Shown here in pieces: positions 1-8,208 of a DNA stretch of 33,653 nucleotides. Positions within the stretch are counted from its first letter, which is position 1; the number at the start of each line of letters is the position of its first letter. The stretch lies in assembly GCA_902590435.1 (NCBI GenBank), contig CACIWU010000013.1, positions 1-33,653 on the forward strand. The letters are read 5' to 3'. The translations under genes were made by a program, and so were the position numbers. The DNA comes from an uncultured SAR324 cluster bacterium (GTDB lineage: Bacteria; SAR324; NAC60-12). Below the pieces are notes generated by a model. It had not been told where the DNA came from. It did no database searches and saw only the letters and a program-made list of their open reading frames with translations.

Positions 1-1093
1 CAATAAAGGATTTGATACATTAAAAATATCTATAATAAGAGATAAAATAATTCTGAAAGATGGAGAAGCACAATCTAGTATTTTCGATTATCCTTTAAAG
101 AAAGATAATAAAATTTCAAGTGATACCAATCGAATTGGTATCATAAAACTACCTTCTTTTTATGTTGATTTTAATGATCGAAGAAAAAACCCAAAAAATT
201 TCAAGAGTGCATCTAGAGATGTCAAAGTGCATCTTAGAAATTTTGTTGAGGAAAATGTAGATGGAGTAATACTTGATTTAAGAAATAATGGTGGAGGTGG
301 ACTTGATGAGGCTATTAATATGGCGGGTTTATTTATAGGACAAAATCCAGTAGTAATTGTAAGACAATCTGGAGGGAGAAGAATCACAGTCCATCGCAGT
401 CGCGAGAAGGTAATGTATTCTGGACCTCTTTTAATAATTCTTAATCGATATAGTGCTTCTGCATCTGAAATTCTGGCAGGGGCGTTACATGATTTTAATC
501 GGGCTTTGTTAGTGGGAGACACAACAACTTTCGGTAAAGGAACAGTTCAGAATATCTTCCAGCTTCCTGAGGGATATGGAGCTTTAAAAGTCACTATTGC
601 ACAATTCTACCGTGTTTCAGGGTGGTCTACACAAAACCGAGGAGTGGAGACAAATATTATTTTACCATCAATTAACAATGTTAGAGAAATAGGAGAATCT
701 ACTTTAGAAAATGCGTTGCCTTGGCGCTCTATTGACCCTGTTTCCTACCAAGCTAGTAAAAATCTAAAATCTATTATCACAAAATTAAAGAATTTTTCTG
801 AAAAAAGAATTTCAAATTCAACTTACTTTAAAACAATAAACGAGGACATTGAGGTATATATAAATGAAGTGAAACCCCTAAAATATACTTCTATACTAAA
901 AATACAAGAGGATGATGCAGCGCGCAAATCCAGGCGTGATCTGGAAGTTTCAAATGCAAAAGATAAAGAAGAAAAATTTTCCGACGATGAAAATTCCGAA
1001 AACAATAAAGAACTTAAACTTGATGATTATATAAAGGAAAGCATGGCAATTTTAGCCGATTACATAAAACTAGTTTCAAAGGATAAAAAATAA
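1..1093 (+). CDS. prc: Prc/CtpA-type C-terminal processing protease (S41), 5' end outside window
   Basis: The reading frame is open from base 2, so the N-terminal part and most or all of the PDZ domain lie upstream. What remains is the S41 protease core and a charged C-terminal tail. Motifs follow E. coli Prc closely: IKLPSFYV, then DLRNNGGG, then NRYSASASE carrying the catalytic serine (middle Ser, codon at 458-460), then TFGKGTVQ carrying the catalytic lysine (codon at 536-538) and the glutamine four residues on. The serine-lysine distance is one residue longer than in E. coli Prc. Such proteases act in the periplasm and cut proteins at non-polar C termini, for example on lipoproteins and peptidoglycan hydrolases. 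The last ~100 residues are rich in Lys, Glu and Asp, like the Prc tail. The stop overlaps the start of hpt. The family is certain; the physiological substrate is not visible. Confidence 0.93.
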   Translation, partial: NKGFDTLKISIIRDKIILKDGEAQSSIFDYPLKKDNKISSDTNRIGIIKLPSFYVDFNDRRKNPKNFKSASRDVKVHLRNFVEENVDGVILDLRNNGGGGLDEAINMAGLFIGQNPVVIVRQSGGRRITVHRSREKVMYSGPLLIILNRYSASASEILAGALHDFNRALLVGDTTTFGKGTVQNIFQLPEGYGALKVTIAQFYRVSGWSTQNRGVETNIILPSINNVREIGESTLENALPWRSIDPVSYQASKNLKSIITKLKNFSEKRISNSTYFKTINEDIEVYINEVKPLKYTSILKIQEDDAARKSRRDLEVSNAKDKEEKFSDDENSENNKELKLDDYIKESMAILADYIKLVSKDKK

Positions 1094-1638
1094 TGACAGA
1101 AGATTATATACCCGGTAAAGAAATAGATTTAAATCTTGAAAAAATTTTAATCTCAAAATCACAAATTGAGCAACGTTTAATAAACCTAGGTTCAGAGATA
1201 TCCAATGACTATAATGGGAAAGAAATACATGTAGTTGGTGTACTCAATGGAGCCTTCATTTTTTTAGCTGATTTAGCAAGACAGCTAAAAGTCTCATGTA
1301 AAATCTGTTTTTTACAAGCTTCCAGTTATAATGATCAAAAGGTAAGTTCCGGAAAAGTTAAATTAATGCATAATTTAGATCTAAGAGGAAAAGATGTGCT
1401 AGTCGTTGAAGATATCTTTGATACAGGACAGACCCTAAAATGTATTCTAGAAGACTTACAGTTACAAGAACCAAAATCTTTGGAAGTCTGTGCTTTACTT
1501 AGTAAAAAAATCCCTAAGAAAATCCCAATAAATGTTAAATACATTGGATTCGAAATTGAAGATCGTTTTGTTGTAGGTTATGGACTCGATTATGCTGAAA
1601 AATACAGAGAAATCCCATATATTGCCTATATTAATTGA
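1093..1638 (+). CDS. hpt: Hypoxanthine phosphoribosyltransferase
   Basis: This 181-residue cytoplasmic enzyme of purine salvage transfers the phosphoribosyl group of PRPP to hypoxanthine (often also guanine). The PRPP-binding signature VLVVEDIFDTGQTL spans about residues 102-115, with the acidic pair E106-D107. The GVLNGAFIFLADL segment at about 49-61 and the C-terminal GYGLDYAEKYREIPYI segment are typical of the HPRT family, and the length is normal. The ATG overlaps the upstream protease stop as TAATG, which fixes the start and suggests translational coupling. Pairing with a periplasmic protease has no obvious functional logic. There is no clear terminator downstream, only an A/T-only stretch before the convergent cupin gene. 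Confidence 0.93.
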   Translation: MTEDYIPGKEIDLNLEKILISKSQIEQRLINLGSEISNDYNGKEIHVVGVLNGAFIFLADLARQLKVSCKICFLQASSYNDQKVSSGKVKLMHNLDLRGKDVLVVEDIFDTGQTLKCILEDLQLQEPKSLEVCALLSKKIPKKIPINVKYIGFEIEDRFVVGYGLDYAEKYREIPYIAYIN

Positions 1639-1716
1639 AAAAAAATTTTTTAATTAATATTAAAATTTTTATTAAAAAATAGCTTAATCTATGAAAATAA
1701 TTTGAAACTTATAAAC

Positions 1717-2070
1717 TCAGTCCCTACCATATATATCTTCGATCCGTTCAATATCATCCTCTCCAAAATATTCACCAGTTTGAATTTCAATAAATCTCAA
1801 TTCAATCTTACCAGAATTTTCCATACGGTGAATAGATCCTTTTGGGATGTCGATTGATTCTCCCTCTTTTTTGTTGAGTCGGACACCGTCTAATGTTACG
1901 ATTCCATTTCCATTAAGAATAAACCAATGTTCTAATCTTTTACTATGTTTTTGAAGACTAATACTTTGTCCGGGATAAACTACTATTTCTTTAACTTTAT
2001 GGTCCTTTTCATCTGCAATAACTTTGAAAAACCCCCACGGACGCTTATCTTTTTCAGTATTTTTTTTCAT
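1717..2070 (-). CDS. Stand-alone mannose-6-phosphate isomerase-type cupin (type II PMI C-terminal domain)
   Basis: This is a single-domain cupin of 117 residues matching the MannoseP_isomer family, usually found as the C-terminal half of bifunctional ManC/AlgA. It opens with the typical RPWGFF motif. Putative metal ligands are visible at H42, E47, H48 and H81 (QKHSKRLEHW and PKGSIHRMEN). The family makes or interconverts mannose-6-phosphate for GDP-mannose and surface polysaccharide. No guanylyltransferase half is present, and the length suits an independent cupin rather than a truncation. It is divergent from the outer-membrane gene at 2202 and convergent with hpt. No Shine-Dalgarno sequence precedes the ATG. 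The substrate is inferred from the family only. Confidence 0.82.
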   Translation of the reverse strand: MKKNTEKDKRPWGFFKVIADEKDHKVKEIVVYPGQSISLQKHSKRLEHWFILNGNGIVTLDGVRLNKKEGESIDIPKGSIHRMENSGKIELRFIEIQTGEYFGEDDIERIEDIYGRD

Positions 2071-2201
2071 AACTTTTTAAGTTTTTAAGATATTTTGACT
2101 TTAATTTTATTAGAAAACGAATAATTTTCAAGAAAAGACAATAATTATTTTTTAAATTTTGCAAAAAAACATTAATATTAAATTAACAAAACAAAAAAAT
2201 T

Positions 2202-2804
2202 ATGAACACTACCTTAAAGAAATTCATTTTAACAACTGCTTTATTATTTATCTCGTATCAAGCAATGGCAGTAAAAGCTAAAATACGATTTCTCTTTCCT
2301 ATAAACACAAAGCACACAACTGATGGATTCCCGGATTCAACTCTTCAAACATCTGAATTCGTACTGGCCTTTTTAATGCCAGTTTCTAGAGACACTCAGC
2401 TCGATTTAGGATATTCATATTTTAATGCCCGGATTGAAGATTCTAATGAGGTCTCAGACAAATATTCTGGTGTGTTCAGAGCTCATTTGTTTCAAGTGGG
2501 AGCGGGTTACTCAGGATTTAAAATAACTAGAACAATTTCTCTAATTGTAGATTTGGCAGTACGAATCCCTATTAGCGGACAAGGTGAGGTAAAAGGGAGT
2601 CAGAATAATTCTGAGGCAAAATCCATTAGTGGAATGGGATATTTTATCAACTCCGGTGCTGCCTACGGAAACTTAGAAATCACAATATTCTATCAAAAAC
2701 GTGACCTCAGTTTTGATGGGTTAACAGTTTTAAGAAATGGAGAAAATGAGGATGTAGCTATACATTCTACAGAATACGGACTCGGCTTTGGATACACATT
2801 TTGA
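2202..2804 (+). CDS. Small outer-membrane beta-barrel-like protein, unknown function
   Basis: The 200-residue product begins with a clear signal peptide: Lys at 6-7, a hydrophobic core at about 8-20, and likely cleavage after AMA at residue 23. The mature part has many short alternating hydrophobic and glycine-rich strands, such as QLDLGYSYF, FQVGAGYSGF and EYGLGFGYTF, and ends in Phe, as bacterial outer-membrane barrels usually do. An eight-stranded barrel of the OmpW/OmpX size class is the simplest reading. No specific family is recognised. The start is preceded by an A-rich stretch without Shine-Dalgarno. The next gene starts only 9 bases after the stop, so the two may be co-transcribed. 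Confidence 0.72.
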   Translation: MNTTLKKFILTTALLFISYQAMAVKAKIRFLFPINTKHTTDGFPDSTLQTSEFVLAFLMPVSRDTQLDLGYSYFNARIEDSNEVSDKYSGVFRAHLFQVGAGYSGFKITRTISLIVDLAVRIPISGQGEVKGSQNNSEAKSISGMGYFINSGAAYGNLEITIFYQKRDLSFDGLTVLRNGENEDVAIHSTEYGLGFGYTF

Positions 2805-2813
2805 TGATTAAAA

Positions 2814-3815
2814 ATGTTACATATTCTAGTAAATGAGGAATACAAAAATTTGTTTAAAAAAATAAGAATTGAGACACCCGATTCTATTTTCTTAAAGTTA
2901 GTTGATTTTACAATTCCTACGGAAAAACTTAATCTTCAACTTAGAAAGGCAGATGCAATTATTGGCCAAGTAAATTTGACTGATGCCCAATATAAAATCG
3001 CAAGAAAATTGCGCATAATTCAAACTTTAAGTGCCGGTTACGACAAAATTAATCTCACTAAAGCCAAAAAGCACAAAATTTTGATAGCAAATAATAACGG
3101 TGCAAACTCAATATCTGTAGCAGAACACTCGCTAATGCTTATTTTAGCTCTTTACCGAAAACTGATAATTCATCACCAGTCAATTGTAAATGGCTCATGG
3201 AAAAATTTAAAATATCAAAATAGAGAACTTCATGGAAAAACATTAGGTGTTTTTGGATTAGGACATATTGGAATGGCTTTGGCCCAAAGGGCTTCTGCAC
3301 TGGGAGTGAATGTAATCTATTTTGATATAGAACGCAAATTTGAAGCCGAAAAAAAATTAGGATTTAAATATGTCTTCCCAGATGACTTACTAAAGAATTC
3401 TGATATAGTAAGCTACCATGTACCTAAAACAAAATATACTCACAAAATTATAAATAAGAATTCTTTAAATCAAATGCGTCGAGACGCTATACTTATAAAC
3501 ACTTCTCGAGGTTACATACATAATGAAGAGGATATATGCGAAGCCTTATCTAAAGGTAAAATATTTGGTGCAGGACTTGACGTTTTTGAAATAGAGCCAT
3601 TACAAAAAAACTCTCCACTAAGAAAACTGAAAAATGTTTTACTTACACCTCATAGCGCTCCAGACAAAGAATCATACTTGAGATCAATCAGAAACGCTCT
3701 AACAAATATTATTCAAGTTTCTAAAGACAAACCTCCTTTATCTATTGCAAAAGATTACAATGAAACAACAAAAAGATTTTTGAATGAATTTCCAAATCTA
3801 AAATTTTTTCCTTAA
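2814..3815 (+). CDS. D-isomer-specific 2-hydroxyacid dehydrogenase
   Basis: This 333-residue NAD(P)-dependent dehydrogenase belongs to the phosphoglycerate/formate/hydroxypyruvate dehydrogenase superfamily. The Rossmann dinucleotide motif GLGHIG lies at 148-153 and is followed by D171, which favours NAD. The catalytic triad is present: R232 in INTSRG, E261 in DVFEIEPL, and H280 in LTPHSA. There is no ACT or ASB regulatory domain, so it is not a classical SerA. The substrate cannot be told from sequence; glyoxylate/hydroxypyruvate or 3-phosphoglycerate are family options. It lies 9 bases after the outer-membrane gene with no Shine-Dalgarno sequence. Confidence 0.88.
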   Translation: MLHILVNEEYKNLFKKIRIETPDSIFLKLVDFTIPTEKLNLQLRKADAIIGQVNLTDAQYKIARKLRIIQTLSAGYDKINLTKAKKHKILIANNNGANSISVAEHSLMLILALYRKLIIHHQSIVNGSWKNLKYQNRELHGKTLGVFGLGHIGMALAQRASALGVNVIYFDIERKFEAEKKLGFKYVFPDDLLKNSDIVSYHVPKTKYTHKIINKNSLNQMRRDAILINTSRGYIHNEEDICEALSKGKIFGAGLDVFEIEPLQKNSPLRKLKNVLLTPHSAPDKESYLRSIRNALTNIIQVSKDKPPLSIAKDYNETTKRFLNEFPNLKFFP

Positions 3816-3914
3816 AAAAGACTACGAAAATTTCACAAAGGATTATTGGACCGTGTCTTGCAGATAATATTAAGAATAGTAAATATTAAAATTTAATTGA
3901 TTAGGAATATAATC

Positions 3915-4853
3915 ATGGACAATGTTCCAGCAAGTCTATATAGAGAATTGGGTGTTAAGCCTGGAGTTTCTCCGCAACAACTGAGGCAGGCATATCGAAA
4001 ATCTGTTATGCGCTATCATCCTGATACAGCAAAGGGAGGTGGCAATACCGATAAATTTAGACAAGTAACAGAAGCATATAAATTGCTTCAAAAAATGACT
4101 GTTGAAATGCAACGCTCAAGTAAGTCCACAGCAAAAAAATCCTATGATTTAAAACAGAAGTTTGCTTCAGTTTTTCTTAAAAAAAAAAATGATCCTAAAG
4201 AAATTAAAAAGAGCTATAGAAAAACTACCTTTACAAAAGCTGGTAATGAAAAAATTAAGGTAAACCAACAAACATCAAGGCTTTCACTTGAAGAATTAAT
4301 AAATTGTGTCGAGCTTTCAGAAAATGAGTATGTACGTCAGGTTGCAATGGAAGCTATTGCTTTAAGAAGAGAAGATCGAGGTGTGAATTATTTATTACAG
4401 CTTTTAAAAAAATCCGATCCCTCATTTCGTACTCATTTGATAGATGCTTTAAGATTAAGTGGTTTTGACAAAATAAGGAATCATTTATTCCCTTTTGTCT
4501 TAGATCCTTCGATAGAGATTGCCTCTTCTGCAATTAGGACTTTGGAAAGTATAGACAAAGAAAATCGCCTAAGTATAATAGAACTCCTTCGAAAAAATAC
4601 ATCCCATTCACAAAATCTAATTTTAAAAAATATCTCTATTCTAAAAAATCGTTTTTTATCTGTTACAACATCCAAAAACCTGCTAGGAAAAATTTTGTTG
4701 CATTCAAACAAACTTACAGAAGAGCAGCTTGAAATAGCTTTATTAATGCAAAAAAAATTCCCTCTTTTAATTGGTCAAATTCTTAGATATCTTGAATATG
4801 TATCAATAGCAGACATTAAATTTTCAATTGCATCTCAAAAGAAATTACGTTAG
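3915..4853 (+). CDS. J-domain protein with HEAT-like repeats and an MshEN-like C terminus
   Basis: I take the ATG at 3915 (312 residues); an in-frame TTG at 3897 would add six. The first ~60 residues are a J domain with HPD at 35-37 and the helix QLRQAYRKSVMRYHPD, so the protein should stimulate an Hsp70. A basic linker follows. Residues ~125-230 are alpha-helical and look like short HEAT/PBS-type repeats (EYVRQVAMEAIALRREDRG, EIASSAIRTLESID). The last ~55 residues (LLGKILLHSNKLTEEQLEIAL) resemble the N-terminal MshEN/GspE_N domain of type IV pilus and type II secretion ATPases, known in some cases to bind c-di-GMP. There is no Gly/Phe or cysteine-rich DnaJ region, so this is not DnaJ itself. 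The domain calls after the J domain are by eye. Confidence 0.75.
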   Translation: MDNVPASLYRELGVKPGVSPQQLRQAYRKSVMRYHPDTAKGGGNTDKFRQVTEAYKLLQKMTVEMQRSSKSTAKKSYDLKQKFASVFLKKKNDPKEIKKSYRKTTFTKAGNEKIKVNQQTSRLSLEELINCVELSENEYVRQVAMEAIALRREDRGVNYLLQLLKKSDPSFRTHLIDALRLSGFDKIRNHLFPFVLDPSIEIASSAIRTLESIDKENRLSIIELLRKNTSHSQNLILKNISILKNRFLSVTTSKNLLGKILLHSNKLTEEQLEIALLMQKKFPLLIGQILRYLEYVSIADIKFSIASQKKLR

Positions 4854-5161
4854 CCTTATCGGTAAAAATACCAAATTATTTTAGATTTAAAAACATTAAT
4901 CCTCCTAAGCATACCGGACTTCGAGAAATTCAAAACATTATATTTTTTAAATATTTTTGGTAGCAAGAATTCTAATTTTGATAACAAAAAACATTTTCGT
5001 TAATTCTAAAAAAAATTAATAGAGAAATAATGAATAAACATAAATCAAAATTCCACATTTTTTCATCTCTTGATGAGGTAAAAAAATTCAAAATATTATT
5101 TTTCCCTTTTTCAATAAAAGCTGAAAAAATTTTTCAAATCTATTAAAAAAATAATCAAAAT
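4854..5161. other. Intergenic stretch, possible 38-codon ORF at 5030-5146
   Basis: This is 308 bases of strongly AT-rich DNA between the J-domain gene and the Wzz-type gene. A 38-codon plus-strand frame runs 5030-5146 (starts MNKHKSKFHIFSSL, rich in Lys and Phe). It has no Shine-Dalgarno sequence and no recognisable motif, so I do not call it a gene. The promoter of the Wzz-type gene probably lies here, but no box is convincing. No repeat or RNA gene was seen. Confidence 0.4.
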
Positions 5162-6313
5162 ATGCCTAAGAGCCCAAATTCAAAAGATCTTTCTTCCGCA
5201 GAGAATCAAGCTAATTTAACTAAAAATAAATCTATTAATGCTAATACTTTTAATGATGATGAAAGTTTTGATTTTTTCGAATTATTATTTACCCTTTGGA
5301 GAAAAAAATTATTTATTATCACTGTGACTTTAGCTGTTTCACTGTCATCTTACTTTTATGTAAAACAAATACCCAATAACTATATTGTTGAAGCAGTGCT
5401 ATTCCCTCCCAAATTTAATGATGTTATTCCCCAATTTAATGATATTCTTAGTGTTAATTTTGAAACGAATCAGAATCCTAAAAAGATTTTTTATGATATA
5501 TATAAATTATATAGAAGAAATCTCAGCTCACATAAATTACAAAAGAAATTTCTTTTAGAAACAAATCTAGTCGAAAAATTTGTTCCGAAATCAAAAAATG
5601 ATGAAAGAGCTAAAATTGACGCAAGCATTGCATTTTCTTCGACGATGATGATTGATTATAGTGATTATGAAGAAAAAATAAGTATTCGAATGCAAACCTT
5701 AGATCCATATTTCACAGCTGAAGTACTAAATAAATTTATTTTATTTATTGAAAAGGAAACTATCGATAGTCAAAGAGAAAAAGCCCAAAAGATACTTGAC
5801 AATCAAATTGTAGAAGTTGAGATTAATATCTCATCTAAAAGAATGGTGGCTAAAAGACGTCGTGATGATCAGATTAACCGTTTTGAAGAGGCAATAATTA
5901 TAGCAAAAAGTCTTGGTTTTGAAAGGAGAGTAGATGCAACAAACATTATTCAAAACACTAGTCAAATTGAAATTAACACATTATCAACTCCCCTTTACTA
6001 TATCGGAACCAAAGCCCTTAGTTCTGAAATTTCAATATTAAAAAAACGTAAGTCAGATGATCCTTTCATCTTGGGGTTACGAGATTTGCAAGAAAGACTA
6101 GCATTACTAAAATCAATTAATTTTAATACTATTATACAAAATGCTATAACAATAGATCAGTTTGCTTATCCAACATTAACACCTATAAGTCCGAATCGAA
6201 AACTTTATTTTACAATTAGTAGTTTTATAGGTTTATTTTTAGCAATATTTATAGTAATCATTTTTTCAGCTTATCAAAAGGAATCTTTAAAATTTAAGAA
6301 AATAAAAGAATAA
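5162..6313 (+). CDS. Wzz/GNVR-type polysaccharide co-polymerase (chain-length determinant)
   Basis: The 383-residue inner-membrane protein has the classic two-helix topology. A cytoplasmic N terminus (~48 residues, polar) is followed by TM1 at about 49-68, a large periplasmic helical domain, then a proline-containing segment (YPTLTPISPNRK) leading into TM2 at about 350-370 and a short basic tail. The FFELLFTLWRKK segment before TM1 is typical of the Wzz domain. Such proteins set the chain length of O-antigen, capsule or exopolysaccharide. There is no C-terminal tyrosine kinase domain. No glycosyltransferases or polymerase sit beside it, so the polymer it serves is unknown. Confidence 0.82.
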   Translation: MPKSPNSKDLSSAENQANLTKNKSINANTFNDDESFDFFELLFTLWRKKLFIITVTLAVSLSSYFYVKQIPNNYIVEAVLFPPKFNDVIPQFNDILSVNFETNQNPKKIFYDIYKLYRRNLSSHKLQKKFLLETNLVEKFVPKSKNDERAKIDASIAFSSTMMIDYSDYEEKISIRMQTLDPYFTAEVLNKFILFIEKETIDSQREKAQKILDNQIVEVEINISSKRMVAKRRRDDQINRFEEAIIIAKSLGFERRVDATNIIQNTSQIEINTLSTPLYYIGTKALSSEISILKKRKSDDPFILGLRDLQERLALLKSINFNTIIQNAITIDQFAYPTLTPISPNRKLYFTISSFIGLFLAIFIVIIFSAYQKESLKFKKIKE

Positions 6314-6458
6314 AAATGATAATACTATCCAAAACTGAAATTTTTTAAAATTTTTTAAATAAAATCACATTAAAGCATTCTGCTAGATTATTCTAACAAT
6401 GAGCGTTTTTTATACAGAGGTAATTTTATCACTATAAAAAGTTCTTAAATGTATTTAA

Positions 6459-7802
6459 TTAACCAGAAATAGAAAGTCCTTCGATCAACAGGGCAGGAAT
6501 AAAAAGATTTGAAATTTCTGGCTGGTATGTATCTCCACTTTCGACAATTTTCAACATAATTTCAAAAAAATTTCCAGCCATTGTTATATTTTCAACAGGG
6601 TGAATTCTACGACCATTTTCGTATAGAAAACCTTGAACTCCTATCGAAATATCTCCACTTATAGGGTTACACCCTGCATGTCCATCAAGCTGAGTCACAA
6701 GTAAACACTTTTTAGTCAATGCACAAAGATTTTCTAGGCTATAACTACCTTTCGGCCAAACTAGATTGTGCGAACGAGTTGCTATTCCAGAAGAGTATGA
6801 TCGAGTTGCGTGTCCAGTTGAGCATTTATTTTCTTTTCTAGCAGACTCAACATGATATAAAAAATTACTAAAAATTCCTTCTTCAATGATTGGTATGGGT
6901 TTAGTCAAGCATCCTTCCGCATCGAGAAAACAAGAATGATTAGCTCCTTTTCGATGAGGATCATCTCGTATCGTTAGTCCAGAAATAGCAATCTTCTCTC
7001 CAAGTTTCCCTTTAAGACGAGACATTCCTCGCTGAGCTGATTCTGCAGAAAAAGCTCCAAAAAACATACCTAATAACCTTGGAGCCATATACTCATCTAA
7101 AACCACTGGTAATTTACAGCCTGATATTGAGGAAGCATTCAACATTTCGGCAGCTTTTTCTACTGCATAAATTCCCATTCTTTTACCTTCTTGCTGGTCC
7201 AAAACTCTCCTATGCAAAAAATGAATTCCAGATTTTCTTGAACCTTTATATTCCAAAAGTGGTCCACACCAAGCTGAAACTTCATTTGATTTTTGACTAT
7301 TTGAAATACCTCTAGTAGAAATTAAAAGTGATTCTCTGCAACCCTTTGAAACTCCAAGATAAGGGATAGAAACTACTCTTTCATCCTTTAATTTGATTGC
7401 ATCTTCTATTGAAAGACCAAATTCACTTAGTTCATCCACACCTATTTTCTCAAGTTCTAGATTATATAGTTCAAGCAACGAAGAATCTGGAATATCTTCC
7501 GGTGCTTCCAACATTTCGACCTCAGTTGGATCTTGTAATTTTGAATTTTCATATGCATTTTTATATGCCTGCTCAATAGATTTATGACTAAATCTTTCTG
7601 TTGAAGCAAGACCTGTTCTGCCTTCATCTATAATTCTGATTCCTAAACCAAGACTCGTAGATTGTTCTACTTTTTCAATCTTCCCATCAAGGATATTCAC
7701 TTCTAATAATTCATTGCGCTCAACTAGGACGTCAACGTTTCTTTGATTATTTTTTTCCGCCAGATTCAACACCTGTTCCGCAGCCAGATTCATTTCAGAC
7801 AT
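6459..7802 (-). CDS. pmbA: PmbA-type TldD/PmbA family metalloprotease
   Basis: This 447-residue cytoplasmic protein has the PmbA layout. The N-terminal domain includes the GLGIRIIDEGRTGLASTERF segment at about 51-70. The central part has VVLDEYMAPRLLGMFFGAFSAES, and the C-terminal domain has the glycine-rich LDGHAGCNPISGDISIGVQGFLYENG followed by NITMAGNFFEIMLKI, which are strongly conserved in the family. In E. coli PmbA (TldE) forms a heterodimer with TldD, which carries the metal site; the pair degrades unfolded peptides and processes microcin B17 and CcdA. No tldD gene is in this window. A second Met at residue 4 is an alternative start. It converges on the Wzz-type gene. Confidence 0.9.
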   Translation of the reverse strand: MSEMNLAAEQVLNLAEKNNQRNVDVLVERNELLEVNILDGKIEKVEQSTSLGLGIRIIDEGRTGLASTERFSHKSIEQAYKNAYENSKLQDPTEVEMLEAPEDIPDSSLLELYNLELEKIGVDELSEFGLSIEDAIKLKDERVVSIPYLGVSKGCRESLLISTRGISNSQKSNEVSAWCGPLLEYKGSRKSGIHFLHRRVLDQQEGKRMGIYAVEKAAEMLNASSISGCKLPVVLDEYMAPRLLGMFFGAFSAESAQRGMSRLKGKLGEKIAISGLTIRDDPHRKGANHSCFLDAEGCLTKPIPIIEEGIFSNFLYHVESARKENKCSTGHATRSYSSGIATRSHNLVWPKGSYSLENLCALTKKCLLVTQLDGHAGCNPISGDISIGVQGFLYENGRRIHPVENITMAGNFFEIMLKIVESGDTYQPEISNLFIPALLIEGLSISG

Positions 7803-8208
7803 TTTATAAATTTAAATCTGCATAAGAGTAATATTTGTAAAATATAAAATTATATTTATAATATATAAACCACTTAAAATGTTTTACACATAATAATTAC
7901 ACACTTCTGAGAAATGAAAAAATCATTTTTTATAAAATATTTTTCTCTAAATATCTAATAAAAAATATATCTCACTTGCCTCTTAGAAATAGTTTTAATA
8001 GACTCAGATCTACTATTTATCAAAGAAATAGTTAAATTTAATTCTATTTAAGAATAGTTAAGAAAATTCGTATATCAAAGTTATTTCTAACATATAAATA
8101 ATGACACAACTTCACGATAAAAAATAATATCTAAAAAAATGAATGGAGAAAAATCTTTGATTATAAAGGTTTTTTGATGAAAAATTTAACCACCTTAAAA
8201 TAAATTTT
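7803..8208. other. Intergenic divergent promoter region with AAATAGT-type repeats
   Basis: This is 406 bases of very AT-rich DNA between the divergent pmbA and asd genes, with no credible coding sequence. GAAATAGTT occurs at 7986-7994 and 8025-8033, AGAATAGTT at 8051-8059, and the reverse-oriented ACTATTT at 8012-8018. In such AT-rich DNA this cluster may be chance, or it may be a protein-binding array. A 12-codon frame at 8139-8177 ends just before asd. It is not rich in Lys, Thr or Met, so it does not look like an attenuator peptide. Confidence 0.4.

Noticed and set aside
4858-4890. Sigma-28-like ACCGATAA with an upstream TAAA on the minus strand
   Set aside because: The spacing is off by one and it points into the 3' end of the J-domain gene with no minus-strand gene to serve.
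5030-5146. 38-codon frame before the Wzz-type gene
   Set aside because: Low-complexity Lys/Phe composition with no ribosome site; not enough to call a gene.
8139-8177. 12-codon frame before asd as an attenuator leader peptide
   Set aside because: It is not enriched in Lys, Thr or Met codons, and no convincing terminator/antiterminator hairpins follow.
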